The position numbers and the translations under genes are program-made. Of a stretch of 64,000 nt of DNA, positions 25,498 to 34,688 are shown piece after piece (position 1 is the stretch's first letter; the number at the start of each line of letters is the position of its first letter). The stretch lies in contig CAYOBN010000014.1 in NCBI GenBank assembly GCA_964402175.1, positions 18,770 to 82,769 of the forward strand, in the 5' to 3' direction. The notes under the pieces were generated by a model. It did not search any database. It was not told the origin of the DNA and saw only the letters and a list, made by a program, of their open reading frames with translations. This DNA is from JAWKUK01 sp964402175 (lineage in GTDB: Bacteria > Planctomycetota > UBA1135 > GCA-002686595).

Positions 25498-26958
25498 TCA
25501 GAGGTTCACGTCCGAATTCGCGCCGCCAGGCGCCCTGCGAAGGCCTGCCCCTGGCAGCGCGAGCCCGATCAACAGCGCAAACACACCCAGCACGACCCAA
25601 AGCAGCACGGCCTCGCCATTCCCGCGATCGAAGACCGCGCTCAGCACGGCGGACAGCGGCGACACGACGAGCTCATCCGGGGTCACGTTCCCCCCGCTCC
25701 CAATCAAGAGCAGCACCGGCAGGACGAACGACGCGACGAGCAGCGAGATGGTCCCGAGCAAGCGCGCTTTGCGGCGCTCAAGCGGCGTCGGATGATGCGG
25801 CGCGACCATCATGGCCGGCAGGATGCTGAAGGTCAGAGACACCCCTTGTGCTCCCGCGAGCGCCAGCAGCGCTTGCCAGAACTGCCGACCGAAGGGCTCG
25901 ACCAACATGGCCCCCGACCCGCCCACACGGAGCTGGAAGAGGCCGATCATCGTCGCCCCGGCGAGCAGCGCCCCGAGCGCCAGGTTCAGCGCCAGAGCGC
26001 GCCCGCGCCCGTAAGCGAAGAGCGCGGCGAACGGGCGCGCGCGCCGCCCCGCAAGTCGAGCTTCGGTCTCGCGGTCGGGCTGCGGGCTCTCCGCGGTCAA
26101 GATCGCCGCCGGCACGGAACCGAACAGGATCCCGAGCGCACCGAAGCCGAGGATGTCCTCCATGTCGTCCGCGCCCATCCACGGCAGCGCGACCGCGACC
26201 GCCAGCGCGAGCAGCCCCACGAAGGACCCCCACGCGATGCGCAGCCCGCTCGAGGGCTCGCGATCATCGTACGAGAGGCCGCTCGCCGCGAGTCCGAGCG
26301 CAAGCGGCGCCAGAGGCGCGACGATGAGCCAAGCGACGAGCAGCGCGCGCTGCACCCCGATGCCGCTCCCGCGGACGAGCGCCCTCTCTGCGAGCTCGAA
26401 CTGGAATCCGAGCACCATCAGCGCAGCAAAACCGAGGATGACGCCGCTGCCCCCGCGCGCGAAGCGTTGGCGACCGACTCCGCCGAGCCCGATGCCGAGC
26501 GCCGCAAGCGCGAGCGAGAACCCCGCCACTTGCAGCAGGAACAACAGGATGCCGAGCGTGTCCGCCGCGGGCAGCAACGCCATCACCGTGACAAACGGCG
26601 CGAACGCCGCGAGGATGAGCCCCGCGACGACGGTCGACGCCGCGAGCTTGCCGAGCGCTACACGCCACGGCCCGAGCGGCGTCAGCGAGAGCAACTCACG
26701 CGCCGACTCGCTGTCCTCCTGCCGCATCGACTGCTGGGCGTGGAACGGCACGTAGACGATGAGCGCCGTCGCCAGCGACAGGAGCGCCGGCAGCGCGATC
26801 GAGCTGCCGCGCACGTGGCTCGATTCCAAGAGGCCCGTGACGGAGATCACGGCTGCCAGGCCGAGCGAGATGCTGAAGACCCACGCAAACGCGCGACCGC
26901 GCAGCGCTTGGCGCAGCTCCTTCACGAAGACAGGCGAGAGGTGGTCGTCGAACGCCAT
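25498..26958 (-). CDS. ABC transporter permease, ABC-2 like (second of a pair)
   Basis: This 486-residue integral membrane protein begins at ATG 26958 (the open frame continues upstream but overlaps the DUF58 gene). The N-terminus LSPVFVKELRQALRGRAFAW is nearly the same as WNPILVKEVRQALRGRTFRW of the other permease at 27799, and both keep RQRFAR in a cytoplasmic loop, so they are paralogs. About a dozen hydrophobic segments are visible. It is the last gene of the operon; its start is 3 bp from the DUF58 stop. With the ATPase at 29313 it likely forms a heteromeric export complex of the gliding-type (GldF) or multidrug family; cargo is unknown. Confidence 0.8.
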   Translation of the reverse strand: MAFDDHLSPVFVKELRQALRGRAFAWVFSISLGLAAVISVTGLLESSHVRGSSIALPALLSLATALIVYVPFHAQQSMRQEDSESARELLSLTPLGPWRVALGKLAASTVVAGLILAAFAPFVTVMALLPAADTLGILLFLLQVAGFSLALAALGIGLGGVGRQRFARGGSGVILGFAALMVLGFQFELAERALVRGSGIGVQRALLVAWLIVAPLAPLALGLAASGLSYDDREPSSGLRIAWGSFVGLLALAVAVALPWMGADDMEDILGFGALGILFGSVPAAILTAESPQPDRETEARLAGRRARPFAALFAYGRGRALALNLALGALLAGATMIGLFQLRVGGSGAMLVEPFGRQFWQALLALAGAQGVSLTFSILPAMMVAPHHPTPLERRKARLLGTISLLVASFVLPVLLLIGSGGNVTPDELVVSPLSAVLSAVFDRGNGEAVLLWVVLGVFALLIGLALPGAGLRRAPGGANSDVNL

Positions 26959-26960
26959 GA

Positions 26961-27806
26961 TCAAACCGTCAGGACACCGGAACGCAGGAGAGGGCCGTGG
27001 GCGAGCTCCGCCAACGACGCCCCTGTGTCGACGCGCACGAAGACCCCCCCGCGGCGCTGGACGGCGTCGCGCCAAGCGGCCTCGTGGCGGGCGAGCCGCG
27101 TCAGGTACGCTTCGACCGTGCGCCGATCGAGGACCAGGTCGAGCGCCGCATCCGTTTCAGCGTCGACGAAGCGCACCGCCTCACCGACCTCGGGCGCGAG
27201 CTCACTCGGAGCGAGCACCTGCACCACCGCCAGCCCACCGGCGCGCGCCGCGAGCTGCCGCAGCGCAGCGTGCGGGTCGGCGGGGGTCATGAGGTCCGAG
27301 ACGAGCACGCGAATCGAATCGGGCCGGAGGAGCGGCCCGAGCGCCTCGAGCGCGGCGCCGAGCGGCACACGCTCGTCGCACTCCGTGCCGTCCGCGAGGA
27401 ACCGCGCCTGGTCGAGCGGCTCAGGCCGCGCCCCGAGGCGCAGGATGCGAGTCCGGTGACCGGCCGCGCGGCCCGCTGCATCGAGCAGCGCGATCAGGTC
27501 GATCACCCGCTGAGCGCGCTCTGCGGCGACCGCGACCGAGCGCGAAGCGTCGACGATCAGCTCGAACTCGGGCGCGACCTCTTCGCGGTGCAGCCGGACC
27601 ATGAGCTGGTCCGTGCGCGCAAACGCGCGCCAATCGAGGTGGCGCACGTCGTCGCCCGCCGCATAGAGGCGCCGATCGTGGAACTCGAACGACGCGCCAG
27701 GACCGCGGCCGAGCACATTGCCTGCCGCCCCACGGCGCGGCGCATGGCTCAGCGCGGGTCGCAGCTCGCGGCCCAGCGCGATCGCTTCCGCTTGCGGCTT
27801 AGGCAT
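26961..27806 (-). CDS. DUF58 domain protein
   Basis: This 281-residue protein contains the DUF58 signature DVRHLDWRAFARTDQLMVRL (about residues 52-71) and a following VWA-like half with IVDASRSV as a MIDAS-like loop (about residues 83-90) and VLVSDLMTP. DUF58 proteins usually work with a MoxR ATPase, and one lies in the same operon. Its position between two ABC permease genes (overlapping the upstream permease by 8 bp and followed by the other after 2 bp) is unusual and links it to the transporter. Soluble, probably at the membrane face. The molecular role of the family is not established. Confidence 0.88.
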   Translation of the reverse strand: MPKPQAEAIALGRELRPALSHAPRRGAAGNVLGRGPGASFEFHDRRLYAAGDDVRHLDWRAFARTDQLMVRLHREEVAPEFELIVDASRSVAVAAERAQRVIDLIALLDAAGRAAGHRTRILRLGARPEPLDQARFLADGTECDERVPLGAALEALGPLLRPDSIRVLVSDLMTPADPHAALRQLAARAGGLAVVQVLAPSELAPEVGEAVRFVDAETDAALDLVLDRRTVEAYLTRLARHEAAWRDAVQRRGGVFVRVDTGASLAELAHGPLLRSGVLTV

Positions 27807-29316
27807 CGGGCCCCGCCTTGGTCGCTGCGCGTTGGATGTTCCTCTGGACGGCCGCCAGGGTCTCGGTCGCCGAGCTCACGAGCCTCGGCAGGTTCACGAG
27901 GACCGCGACGAGCGCAGCCCCAGCGATGATCGCAAAGCGCCCGGAGGGCACTCCGTCCTGCGTCCAGGCGCGCTCGATCAGGCGCAGGGGATTGCCGAGG
28001 TGCTCGAGGTTCGCCAACTGTCGATCACCGATGAACGCGCCGATCAAGCCCGGGATGAACGCGCCCAACAGCGCCACGAGCGGCGTCGCGACTCGCAGGT
28101 AGAGGCGCGGCCCGGCGCGCTCGCAGAGCCGCGACAGAACGCCGGCCAAGAACGTCACGTAGAAGACCGATAGGAGCGCCGCGACGATCAATGCGCCGAC
28201 GCCGTCACTGAAGAAGTCCGGCGCGCTCGGGCGCTTCCAAGCGACAGCGGACAGGGCCAGCGCAACGATCAGCACGACGTGCAGGATGTGGTAGACGACC
28301 CCGCGGCCTCCGCCCGGGAACCAGGGCGCCGTCACCATCGCGCTGAACGCGGACCTCGGCACGAGCGTCGCCACGCGCCTGCCCATCTCGCGGCGCTCGG
28401 TCGTGAGCAGCACACCGATCAGGCTCAACAGCCCGAGTCCGAACATCGCGATCCCATTGACCACATCGACCGAAGCGGAGGTCCAGTTGACGAACCAGAT
28501 CGCATAACCGCCGAGGGCGAGGACGCTGATCGTCGTCAGGATGCGCGTGTTCGAAGAGCGGTTCTCTTCTGGGTGCGCCAGCATGTTGCAGGCCAGGGTG
28601 AACACGTACGCGCCGCCGATGCAGGCGAACAACCCGAGCGTGGCGGCGACAGAGCGGAACTCGGAGTCGCTCGTGTACTCCTGCGGGTTGCGCAGGATCT
28701 GATCCCCGAGGACCATCAACATCGGGACTAGCCACGCGGCCTGCGCGCCGATGAGCAACATCAGGAGGACCCGCGCAAAGCGCTGCCTCGAGAGCGTCGA
28801 GAGCGCCAGAGCGACCATGGTCGCCAGCAGCGAGACGATCATGATGATCGCCAGATAGATCAACGCGGCTGCCAGGTCGACACCTGGAAAGAGGTATGCG
28901 ACGACGAGGAACGGGCTGAAGGCCGCGAAGAAGAGCGCCGACTGGACGAGCGCGGCTTGTAGCTTCCCGGCCACGATGCGGCGCGGGCGCAGCGCGGACA
29001 GCAGCAGCAGGTCGCTGGTGCTCTCCTCCCACTCGAAGCCCATGGCCTGGAACGCGCTGAAGGGCACCATGCCGACCAGGGCTGCGACGAGGCAAAAGTG
29101 CACCGTCATGAAGTAACCCTGGACATCCTCGCCGACGTGGTTGAAGCCGACGAGGTTGCCCATCACCCCGATGACCGCGACCATGAGCGTCGCGATGAAG
29201 GTCCAACGGAAGGTGCGGCCGCGCAGCGCTTGGCGCACCTCCTTGACCAGGATCGGGTTCCAGCGCTCGCTCGGCAGTTGCAGACGGCTCGCGAGCGCTT
29301 CCGAGGTCGCGGTCAC
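27799..29316 (-). CDS. ABC transporter permease, ABC-2 like (first of a pair)
   Basis: This 505-residue multi-spanning membrane protein starts at GTG 29316, which overlaps the TGA of the ABC ATPase gene by 4 bp, so coupling is tight. The N-terminal amphipathic stretch ILVKEVRQALRGRTFRW and the loop LSRQRFARVL are shared with the permease at 25498. About 12 hydrophobic segments are visible. It should be the membrane partner of the adjacent ATPase. No binding-protein gene is present, which favours an exporter over an importer. Confidence 0.82.
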   Translation of the reverse strand: MTATSEALASRLQLPSERWNPILVKEVRQALRGRTFRWTFIATLMVAVIGVMGNLVGFNHVGEDVQGYFMTVHFCLVAALVGMVPFSAFQAMGFEWEESTSDLLLLSALRPRRIVAGKLQAALVQSALFFAAFSPFLVVAYLFPGVDLAAALIYLAIIMIVSLLATMVALALSTLSRQRFARVLLMLLIGAQAAWLVPMLMVLGDQILRNPQEYTSDSEFRSVAATLGLFACIGGAYVFTLACNMLAHPEENRSSNTRILTTISVLALGGYAIWFVNWTSASVDVVNGIAMFGLGLLSLIGVLLTTERREMGRRVATLVPRSAFSAMVTAPWFPGGGRGVVYHILHVVLIVALALSAVAWKRPSAPDFFSDGVGALIVAALLSVFYVTFLAGVLSRLCERAGPRLYLRVATPLVALLGAFIPGLIGAFIGDRQLANLEHLGNPLRLIERAWTQDGVPSGRFAIIAGAALVAVLVNLPRLVSSATETLAAVQRNIQRAATKAGPDA

Positions 29317-30269
29317 TGCACACGCCCTTTCGTGAGCTGCAGGAAGACGTCCTCCAGGTTGGTCTGCCGCGGCGCGAACTCGACGGGGCGCAGCTCGTTG
29401 CGCACGAGATCCGCGACAAGGACCGAGAGCGCCGCTTCGTCGCCCTGGAACTCGATCGCGACGCCGCGGCCGTCCCGGCGGACCTGCTGGACATCGTGGC
29501 GTTCAGCGAGGAAGCGCTCGACGCTCTCGAGCGGCGCGAGGCAGCGCAGCCAGAGCTCCGTCGTCGGCCGGATGCCCTTCATGACCTCGTCGACGCGCCC
29601 GTGGGCCATCAAACGGCCCGCTTCGATGACCGCCACCGAGTCGCAGACCTCGGCCAACTCCGTCAGGATGTGCGACGAGATGAGCACCGCTTTGCCCATC
29701 TCGGCGAGCGCCCGCACGAGCTCGCGCAGCTCCACCCGTGCGCGCGGATCGAGCCCCGCCGCCGGTTCGTCCAGGATCAGCACCGCCGGGTCGTGCAGCA
29801 GCGTCTTGGCGAGGCACATGCGCTGCTTCATGCCCTTGGACAGCGACGTCGTCAGCTTGTCCGCCAAAGGCACGAGCGACGTGAAGTCCATGACCTCCGC
29901 GATCGTCTTCGTGCGCTGCTTGCCTCGCAGGCCGTACGCGCGGGCGAAGAAGTCGAGGTACTCGAGCACGGTCGTCGCGGAGTACGCGCCGAACGAGTCC
30001 GGCATGAACCCCAGCCGCAGCCGCGCGCGGCGCGGCTCCTCCAGCACCGAGTGCCCGTCGATCAGCACGTCGCCCGAGTCCGGCAGCTCCAGGGTCGATG
30101 CGATCCGCATCGTCGTGGTCTTGCCGGCGCCGTTCGGGCCGATGAAACCGCAGACCTCGCCGCGGGCGACGTGGAACTTCACGTCACGCACCGCTGTGAA
30201 GTTGCCGAAGCTCTTGGTGATCCCATCGACCTCGAGCGCGAGGCCCCCCGGACGGTTGCTCGTCAGCAT
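29313..30269 (-). CDS. ABC transporter ATP-binding protein
   Basis: This 318-residue ATPase begins at ATG 30269. Walker A is GPNGAGKTT (residues 44-52), the signature is LSKGMKQR (143-150), and Walker B with catalytic Glu is VLILDEPA (163-170), followed by AGLDP and a SSHIL switch histidine. The signature LSKGMKQR and overall length match the CcmA/NatA-type subfamily that pairs with ABC-2 permeases. The C-terminal extension of about 100 residues is like that of drug and gliding-type ATPases. The stop overlaps the permease start. It powers the two paralogous permeases of the operon, probably one of each per complex. Confidence 0.93.
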   Translation of the reverse strand: MLTSNRPGGLALEVDGITKSFGNFTAVRDVKFHVARGEVCGFIGPNGAGKTTTMRIASTLELPDSGDVLIDGHSVLEEPRRARLRLGFMPDSFGAYSATTVLEYLDFFARAYGLRGKQRTKTIAEVMDFTSLVPLADKLTTSLSKGMKQRMCLAKTLLHDPAVLILDEPAAGLDPRARVELRELVRALAEMGKAVLISSHILTELAEVCDSVAVIEAGRLMAHGRVDEVMKGIRPTTELWLRCLAPLESVERFLAERHDVQQVRRDGRGVAIEFQGDEAALSVLVADLVRNELRPVEFAPRQTNLEDVFLQLTKGRVQ

Positions 30270-30277
30270 GGCGCCTC

Positions 30278-32041
30278 TCACTTCCCCCACTGGGACTCTT
30301 CGGCTGGCAGAACGCCCTGCACGACATGGTGCTCGGACGTGAGCTCGGGCGACAGCGCGAGCGTATCGACGAACGGATTGCGCTGCAGCACCGCGACGTA
30401 GGAGCACGGCACGCGCTCGAAGCGTTCGACGAACCCGGCACGGATCGGTGTCGCTTCGCCCGGTTGCAGCTTCGCGACCTTCCCTGGCTCCAGCACCGCC
30501 CCCAGAGGCAAGGTCAGCAGCGCTCCAGCGGCATCGCGCAGTTCGAGCTGAAGGATGTCGACGCCGAGGGAGTTCGTCACCTCCACGCCGCCGTCCTTGC
30601 GCGCCACCTCCAGGCGTACACGCGCCGGTGTGTCGCTGGTCGTCAGCAGCGTCGCCGCCGTCCGCACGGGCAGCCAGCCGCCCGTGAGGCGCAGGCCGTC
30701 GCCGTGGTCGACGGTGAACTCACGCGAGACCGTGCCGAGGTACGCCGTCGAGTGCACCGTGGTGCCGCGGGCAGGCAGAAGCTCGGGCGAGCGCAGCGAG
30801 GGGGTGAGCGTACTGGTCGCGAGCGTCACCGCGCGCCCGGTGCGCTGGTCGAGCCACGTCGCGCTCTGCAGTTCACCTTTCAGTCCGAGGCCCTGAGAGA
30901 GGATCCCGGCGCCGAGGATCAAGAGCGACGCGATGGCGGAGATCACGGGGATCGTCACGACGAGCAAACCCGGGCGACCGCGGCGCTTCAGCACGAACAG
31001 GTTCACGGGCCCCACGACGATCGTGAAGGTGAGCAGCGCGAGCACGAAGAGCCCGATCGGCAGGTCCGTTCCCGCGGTGTCGACGCCGAAGACACCGTGC
31101 GCTGCGCCGGTGCCCGGGACGAGCGCCCCTTCACCCGCATGGACATCGTGCACCTTATCGACCGCGGCGATCAGCGCGGTGCGATCCGCTTGGCGCTCCA
31201 GCTCGCCCGCGGTCACCGGCAATCGAACGAGCCGGCCGAAGCCGACGCGGTAGAGCTCGCCGTCGACGCCGAACGCCCCGCTGCGAAAGCGCGCCTCGGG
31301 CAGCGCGGCGCCTTCGAAGAGCGCCGCGAGGGCCGAGTCGTCGCCCAGCACCACGACGAGCCCGCCGCTGTGGAGGAAGCTCTGCAGCGGACCGAGTTGG
31401 AGGCCCGTCAGCGGTGCGTTGCGCGCATCGAGCACCGCCACGTCCACCGACGACCACGCCGCCGCGCGCGAGGGCAGGTCATCGGGACCGACTTCGAACG
31501 CGACCCACTCGGGGTCGTACGACCAGCTCGTCGGCGCCGAGCCGCTCTTGCCGCGCACGGTCTCGGGATCGTCGACGCTGATCTGCTCGGCGATGCGCTC
31601 GATCGTGCCCGCCGGCAAGCGCTGCGGCGCGACCCAGGCGAGCACGCGGTCCTCCGGATGGCTATCGACCGTGCCCGTCGTGAAGGCGGTGAAGAGGCTG
31701 CTCGTTCCGACCTGGGCTTTGAGCGCCGAGCTCTGTCCGGCCTGCCGGTGGATCGGCGCCAAGAGCTCGACCATGCGCCGCTCACCTGGCGCCAGACTGA
31801 GCGCCATCCGCGCGACCCCTTCGGGCGCGTTCATGCGCTGATAGCTGGAGCCGACGCGCAGGTCGACCTCGGCGGCGCGCTCGCCCTCGTTCTCCAGCGA
31901 CACCCAGACCGGTGCGTACCCGCGGCCGAGGCGCTCTGGCCATGGGCTGCGCACGATGCCGTGGACGTCGTTGAGCCTGAAGTCCTGCGCCGCGGCGGCG
32001 GCGGCAGCGAAGAAGCCCAGCAGCAATGTCCGCCAAATCAT
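30278..32041 (-). CDS. Exported membrane protein of unknown function in the MoxR-ABC operon
   Basis: This 587-residue protein starts at ATG 32041, overlapping the MoxR stop by 4 bp. It has a signal peptide (residues 1-18, ending AAAAAAAQ), a periplasmic beta-rich region of about 320 residues, two adjacent membrane helices (near 335-358 and 370-394) and a C-terminal periplasmic domain. The text LNDVHGIVRSPWPERLGRGY opens the mature part. No family is recognised. Its place between MoxR and the ABC ATPase suggests it is the extracytoplasmic component of the same machine. ATG 30269 of the next gene lies 8 bp downstream. Confidence 0.75.
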   Translation of the reverse strand: MIWRTLLLGFFAAAAAAAQDFRLNDVHGIVRSPWPERLGRGYAPVWVSLENEGERAAEVDLRVGSSYQRMNAPEGVARMALSLAPGERRMVELLAPIHRQAGQSSALKAQVGTSSLFTAFTTGTVDSHPEDRVLAWVAPQRLPAGTIERIAEQISVDDPETVRGKSGSAPTSWSYDPEWVAFEVGPDDLPSRAAAWSSVDVAVLDARNAPLTGLQLGPLQSFLHSGGLVVVLGDDSALAALFEGAALPEARFRSGAFGVDGELYRVGFGRLVRLPVTAGELERQADRTALIAAVDKVHDVHAGEGALVPGTGAAHGVFGVDTAGTDLPIGLFVLALLTFTIVVGPVNLFVLKRRGRPGLLVVTIPVISAIASLLILGAGILSQGLGLKGELQSATWLDQRTGRAVTLATSTLTPSLRSPELLPARGTTVHSTAYLGTVSREFTVDHGDGLRLTGGWLPVRTAATLLTTSDTPARVRLEVARKDGGVEVTNSLGVDILQLELRDAAGALLTLPLGAVLEPGKVAKLQPGEATPIRAGFVERFERVPCSYVAVLQRNPFVDTLALSPELTSEHHVVQGVLPAEESQWGK

Positions 32042-33057
32042 CGCGCGACCTCCTGGAGCTCGCCGACATGGGACAGGACGGTAGCGACGACGTCCCGTCC
32101 GGTGACCCCGTCCAGGCGCGCGCGGTAGTCGAGCGCGATCCGGTGCGCGATCGCGTGTGCCGCGACCGCGCGCACGTCGTCGAAGCCCACGTTCGGTTTG
32201 CCCGCGAGCAACGCGTGAGCGCGCGACGCTTCGCCGATCGCGATCGCTGCGCGCGGCGACGCGCCGTACTTGACGTACGTGCGCACCTGCTCGGGTGCTT
32301 TGCCTGAACCCGGATGGGTCGCTTCGACGACGCGCGCGATCCACTGCGCCACGGCGCGCGGCAGGAAGATCGCATCGACGGCGGTGAACAGCGCCGCCAA
32401 ACCGGCCGCGTCCGTCGCGGGCTCGGGCTCGGGCGGCCGTCCGCCGCGCCGCTCGAGCAGGATCGAAGTGAGGACGTCACTGCCGACGTGGTGCACGTCG
32501 AGCTTGAAGAGGAAACGATCGAGCTGCGCCTCGGGCAGCGGGTACGTGCCTTCGAGCTCGATCGGGTTCTGCGTCGCGAGCACGTAGAACGGCGCCGGCA
32601 GATCGCGGGTCTCGCCCGCGACCGTCACGCGGCGCTCTTGCATCGCCTCGAGCAGCGCGGACTGCGTCTTCGGCGACGCGCGGTTGATCTCGTCGGCCAG
32701 CAACACGTTGGTGAAGACGGGCCCCTCGTGGAACACGAGCCGCCGCGTGCCGTCCTGCGCCTGCTCCAGGAAGTGCCCCCCCGTCACGTCCCCCGGCAGG
32801 AGGTCCGGCGTGAACTGCAAGCGCCCGAAGCGAATGCCGAGGAGCTTCGCGAGCGCCTTCACGAGCTCGGTCTTGCCGAGCCCCGGCAGACCCTCCAGCA
32901 GCACGTGCCCCCGCGCTAGGCACGCGATGACCACCATGCGGGTCAGGTCGTGTTGCCCGAGGATGACCCGATCGAGGCCTGCGAGCAGCAACGACGCCTT
33001 GGCGCGCGCAGCCTCGACGGCTTCCGGGGAGAGGAGCGGACTCGTGGATTCCGTCAT
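32038..33057 (-). CDS. MoxR family AAA+ ATPase
   Basis: This 339-residue AAA+ protein carries Walker A GLPGLGKTE (residues 56-64), Walker B LLADEINRA (119-127), sensor region ATQNPIELEGTYPLPEAQLDR and the arginine-finger and sensor 2 part near GASPRAA. MoxR proteins act as chaperones that activate or assemble partner complexes, usually with DUF58 and VWA proteins. The DUF58 partner is four genes downstream in this operon; the VWA partners are at 1313 and 3127. ATG 33057 is preceded by the small gene at 33123 across 65 bp. Confidence 0.95.
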   Translation of the reverse strand: MTESTSPLLSPEAVEAARAKASLLLAGLDRVILGQHDLTRMVVIACLARGHVLLEGLPGLGKTELVKALAKLLGIRFGRLQFTPDLLPGDVTGGHFLEQAQDGTRRLVFHEGPVFTNVLLADEINRASPKTQSALLEAMQERRVTVAGETRDLPAPFYVLATQNPIELEGTYPLPEAQLDRFLFKLDVHHVGSDVLTSILLERRGGRPPEPEPATDAAGLAALFTAVDAIFLPRAVAQWIARVVEATHPGSGKAPEQVRTYVKYGASPRAAIAIGEASRAHALLAGKPNVGFDDVRAVAAHAIAHRIALDYRARLDGVTGRDVVATVLSHVGELQEVAR

Positions 33058-33122
33058 GGGGACGCGTCGCGCGGACTTGCGTAGGGAACGAAGGATGGAA
33101 GCGCCACTGCGAGTGGGCGCGA

Positions 33123-33437
33123 TCAGCGGCCGTCACCGCCGAAGAACGTGCCGACCGCTTGCCGGTGGCGCGGCGCGACGCGCCGGCGCCAGGCCGCATT
33201 GCCGGTGCTCGCTTCGAGCGCCGCGCGGCCCGCGGCCTCGCCCGCGTCGAGGGCGGTCGGCGCGGTACTGCCGATCCCGAGCAGGCGGAGCTGCTCCATG
33301 TCGGCGACCTCTGCCGGGTCGAGCCGCCGCGCTTCGAACGCGTCGGACCCGTGCGGCGTCTCGGCGCCCGACGTCAGCGCGGCGTCGCCGCGCCCGCGGC
33401 TCACGCCACCGGCGCCCGGTGCGGCACTCTTGTACAT
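33123..33437 (-). CDS. Small protein of unknown function upstream of moxR-like gene
   Basis: This 104-residue open frame starts at ATG 33437 behind a G-rich stretch (GGGGGCGGG) that could serve as ribosome site. The second half has a consistent-looking block: DPAEVADMEQLRLLGIG, EAAGRAALEASTGNAAWRRR and VAPRHRQAVGTFFGG, with the pattern of a short conserved C-terminal region. The frame is closed upstream by TGA near 33471, so it is not an extension of the preceding gene. No family name is known to me. Its position inside the operon supports a real gene; the very GC-rich composition makes a chance frame possible. Confidence 0.5.
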   Translation of the reverse strand: MYKSAAPGAGGVSRGRGDAALTSGAETPHGSDAFEARRLDPAEVADMEQLRLLGIGSTAPTALDAGEAAGRAALEASTGNAAWRRRVAPRHRQAVGTFFGGDGR

Positions 33438-33494
33438 CCCGCCCCCGGCGGAATGGGCGGCGCCACCGCTTCATGTGGCGCCCTCGCCGCCCTT

Positions 33495-34637
33495 TCATGT
33501 CCCGCCGGGCTCCAGGTCCTTGCACCCGGGGCACGGCTGGAGCTCCGCGAGCTCTTCCGGGGTGAGCCCCGCGAGGTCCGCGGGGTCGATCAGCGCGTGC
33601 TCACCGAGGCCCGCGAGCGCTGCGGGATCGAGCAAACCGGCCGCCGCAAGGGCCTCGAGCTGCTCGCGCAGGAGCTCGCGCAGCGCCTCCGACAGTCCCT
33701 CGGCCAGCTCGGGCGAGAGCGACAGGCCCTCGGGCAGCGCGCCCGCGGACGCGGCGAGGTCGAGGCCCGCCTCGGCGAGCTCCGCCGCGAGCCCTGCGGG
33801 CAGATCGGCGAGGAGCGCCTCGAGGTCCAGCGGGCCCTCGGCGAGCTCCGCGAGGGCCTCGCCCAGCGCCGCCTCCGCGTCCGCACCGGCCGCTGCCCGC
33901 GCCGCCGCTTCCCCGAGCTGGGCGTCCGCGGTCGCGGCCGCGTCGAGCGCCTCTTCCGCCGTACGCTCCGCGCGCTCGGCGAGGCGCGCCAGCGCCTCGA
34001 AGGTCGCTTCGGGGTCCTCGGACGCGCGGGCCTCTTCGCGCAGGCGCTCGAGGGTCTCGCGCAGCCCGTCGCGGGTGTCGGGGGGCAGGGTGACCAACTC
34101 GTCGAGCGCTGCGAGCTGCGCCTCGACCCGGGCCAGGGCGGGTTCGAACACCGCGGGCGGCGGTCCGGCGGCCCCGGTCCGCAGCGCAGCGACCGGCACC
34201 GCCAGCGCGGCGGCGGCGAACGCGGCCCCACCGAGCACACGCCGGGTGACGCGGCCGCGGTCCGCGCGGGCCCCTGCCGGCGCCGCGACGAGCAGCGGCG
34301 CGACCCGCTGGCCCCAGCGCGCGTCGTCGACCTCGAAGGCCGTCACGAGCGCCCCGCTGCCCCCGGTGCCCCGGTCCAGCGCCGCCGCCAGGGTGTCGAG
34401 CCCGGGCGCCCGGCGCCGCGCGGCGACCCAAGCCGCCGCCGGCAGGGCGACCACCGGCGCCAGCGCGAAGGCTGCCCGGCCCGCATCGAGACCCGCCCCG
34501 AGGCGCAGGAGGAGCGCCAGCGTCCCGAGCCCGAGCAGCGCCGCCGCGCACCACGCGGAGCCGCGCTCGAGCGCGTCCTCGCGGATCGCGCTCCGGCGCA
34601 GCGCCAAGAGGCGGTCGTGGAGCTCGGGGTGGGCCAT
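33495..34637 (-). CDS. Membrane protein with long alanine/glutamate-rich helical region
   Basis: This 380-residue protein opens the minus-strand operon. It has two pairs of hydrophobic segments in the first 160 residues (for example WCAAALLGLGTLALLLRL and AFAAAALAVPVAAL), then about 200 residues dominated by Ala, Glu and Leu with heptad-like spacing (RLAERAERTAEEALDAA), predicting a long helical or coiled-coil region, and a CPGC pair near the C-terminus. The layout resembles DUF4175-type planctomycete membrane proteins that accompany MoxR operons, but I cannot confirm the family. The CxxC could bind metal or form a disulfide. Confidence 0.75.
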   Translation of the reverse strand: MAHPELHDRLLALRRSAIREDALERGSAWCAAALLGLGTLALLLRLGAGLDAGRAAFALAPVVALPAAAWVAARRRAPGLDTLAAALDRGTGGSGALVTAFEVDDARWGQRVAPLLVAAPAGARADRGRVTRRVLGGAAFAAAALAVPVAALRTGAAGPPPAVFEPALARVEAQLAALDELVTLPPDTRDGLRETLERLREEARASEDPEATFEALARLAERAERTAEEALDAAATADAQLGEAAARAAAGADAEAALGEALAELAEGPLDLEALLADLPAGLAAELAEAGLDLAASAGALPEGLSLSPELAEGLSEALRELLREQLEALAAAGLLDPAALAGLGEHALIDPADLAGLTPEELAELQPCPGCKDLEPGGT

Positions 34638-34688
34638 CCCTGGAGCTTACGCGAGACGTACGCGGAGATTTTGCGCGCGCTGCCGGGA

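Noticed and set aside
25387..27459. Plus-strand frame of 690 codons
   Set aside because: It is antisense to the ABC permease and DUF58 genes and shows only charged low-complexity residues.
30326..32128. Long plus-strand frame opposite the exported membrane protein
   Set aside because: Composition is Arg/Gln/Glu-rich without domains, and the opposite strand has a signal peptide and membrane helices in a tight operon.
33133..33498. Alternative frame from ATG 33498 overlapping the preceding stop
   Set aside because: Although it has the ATGA overlap typical of this operon, its translation is almost entirely Arg/Gly/Ala, whereas the frame from 33437 gives a balanced protein.
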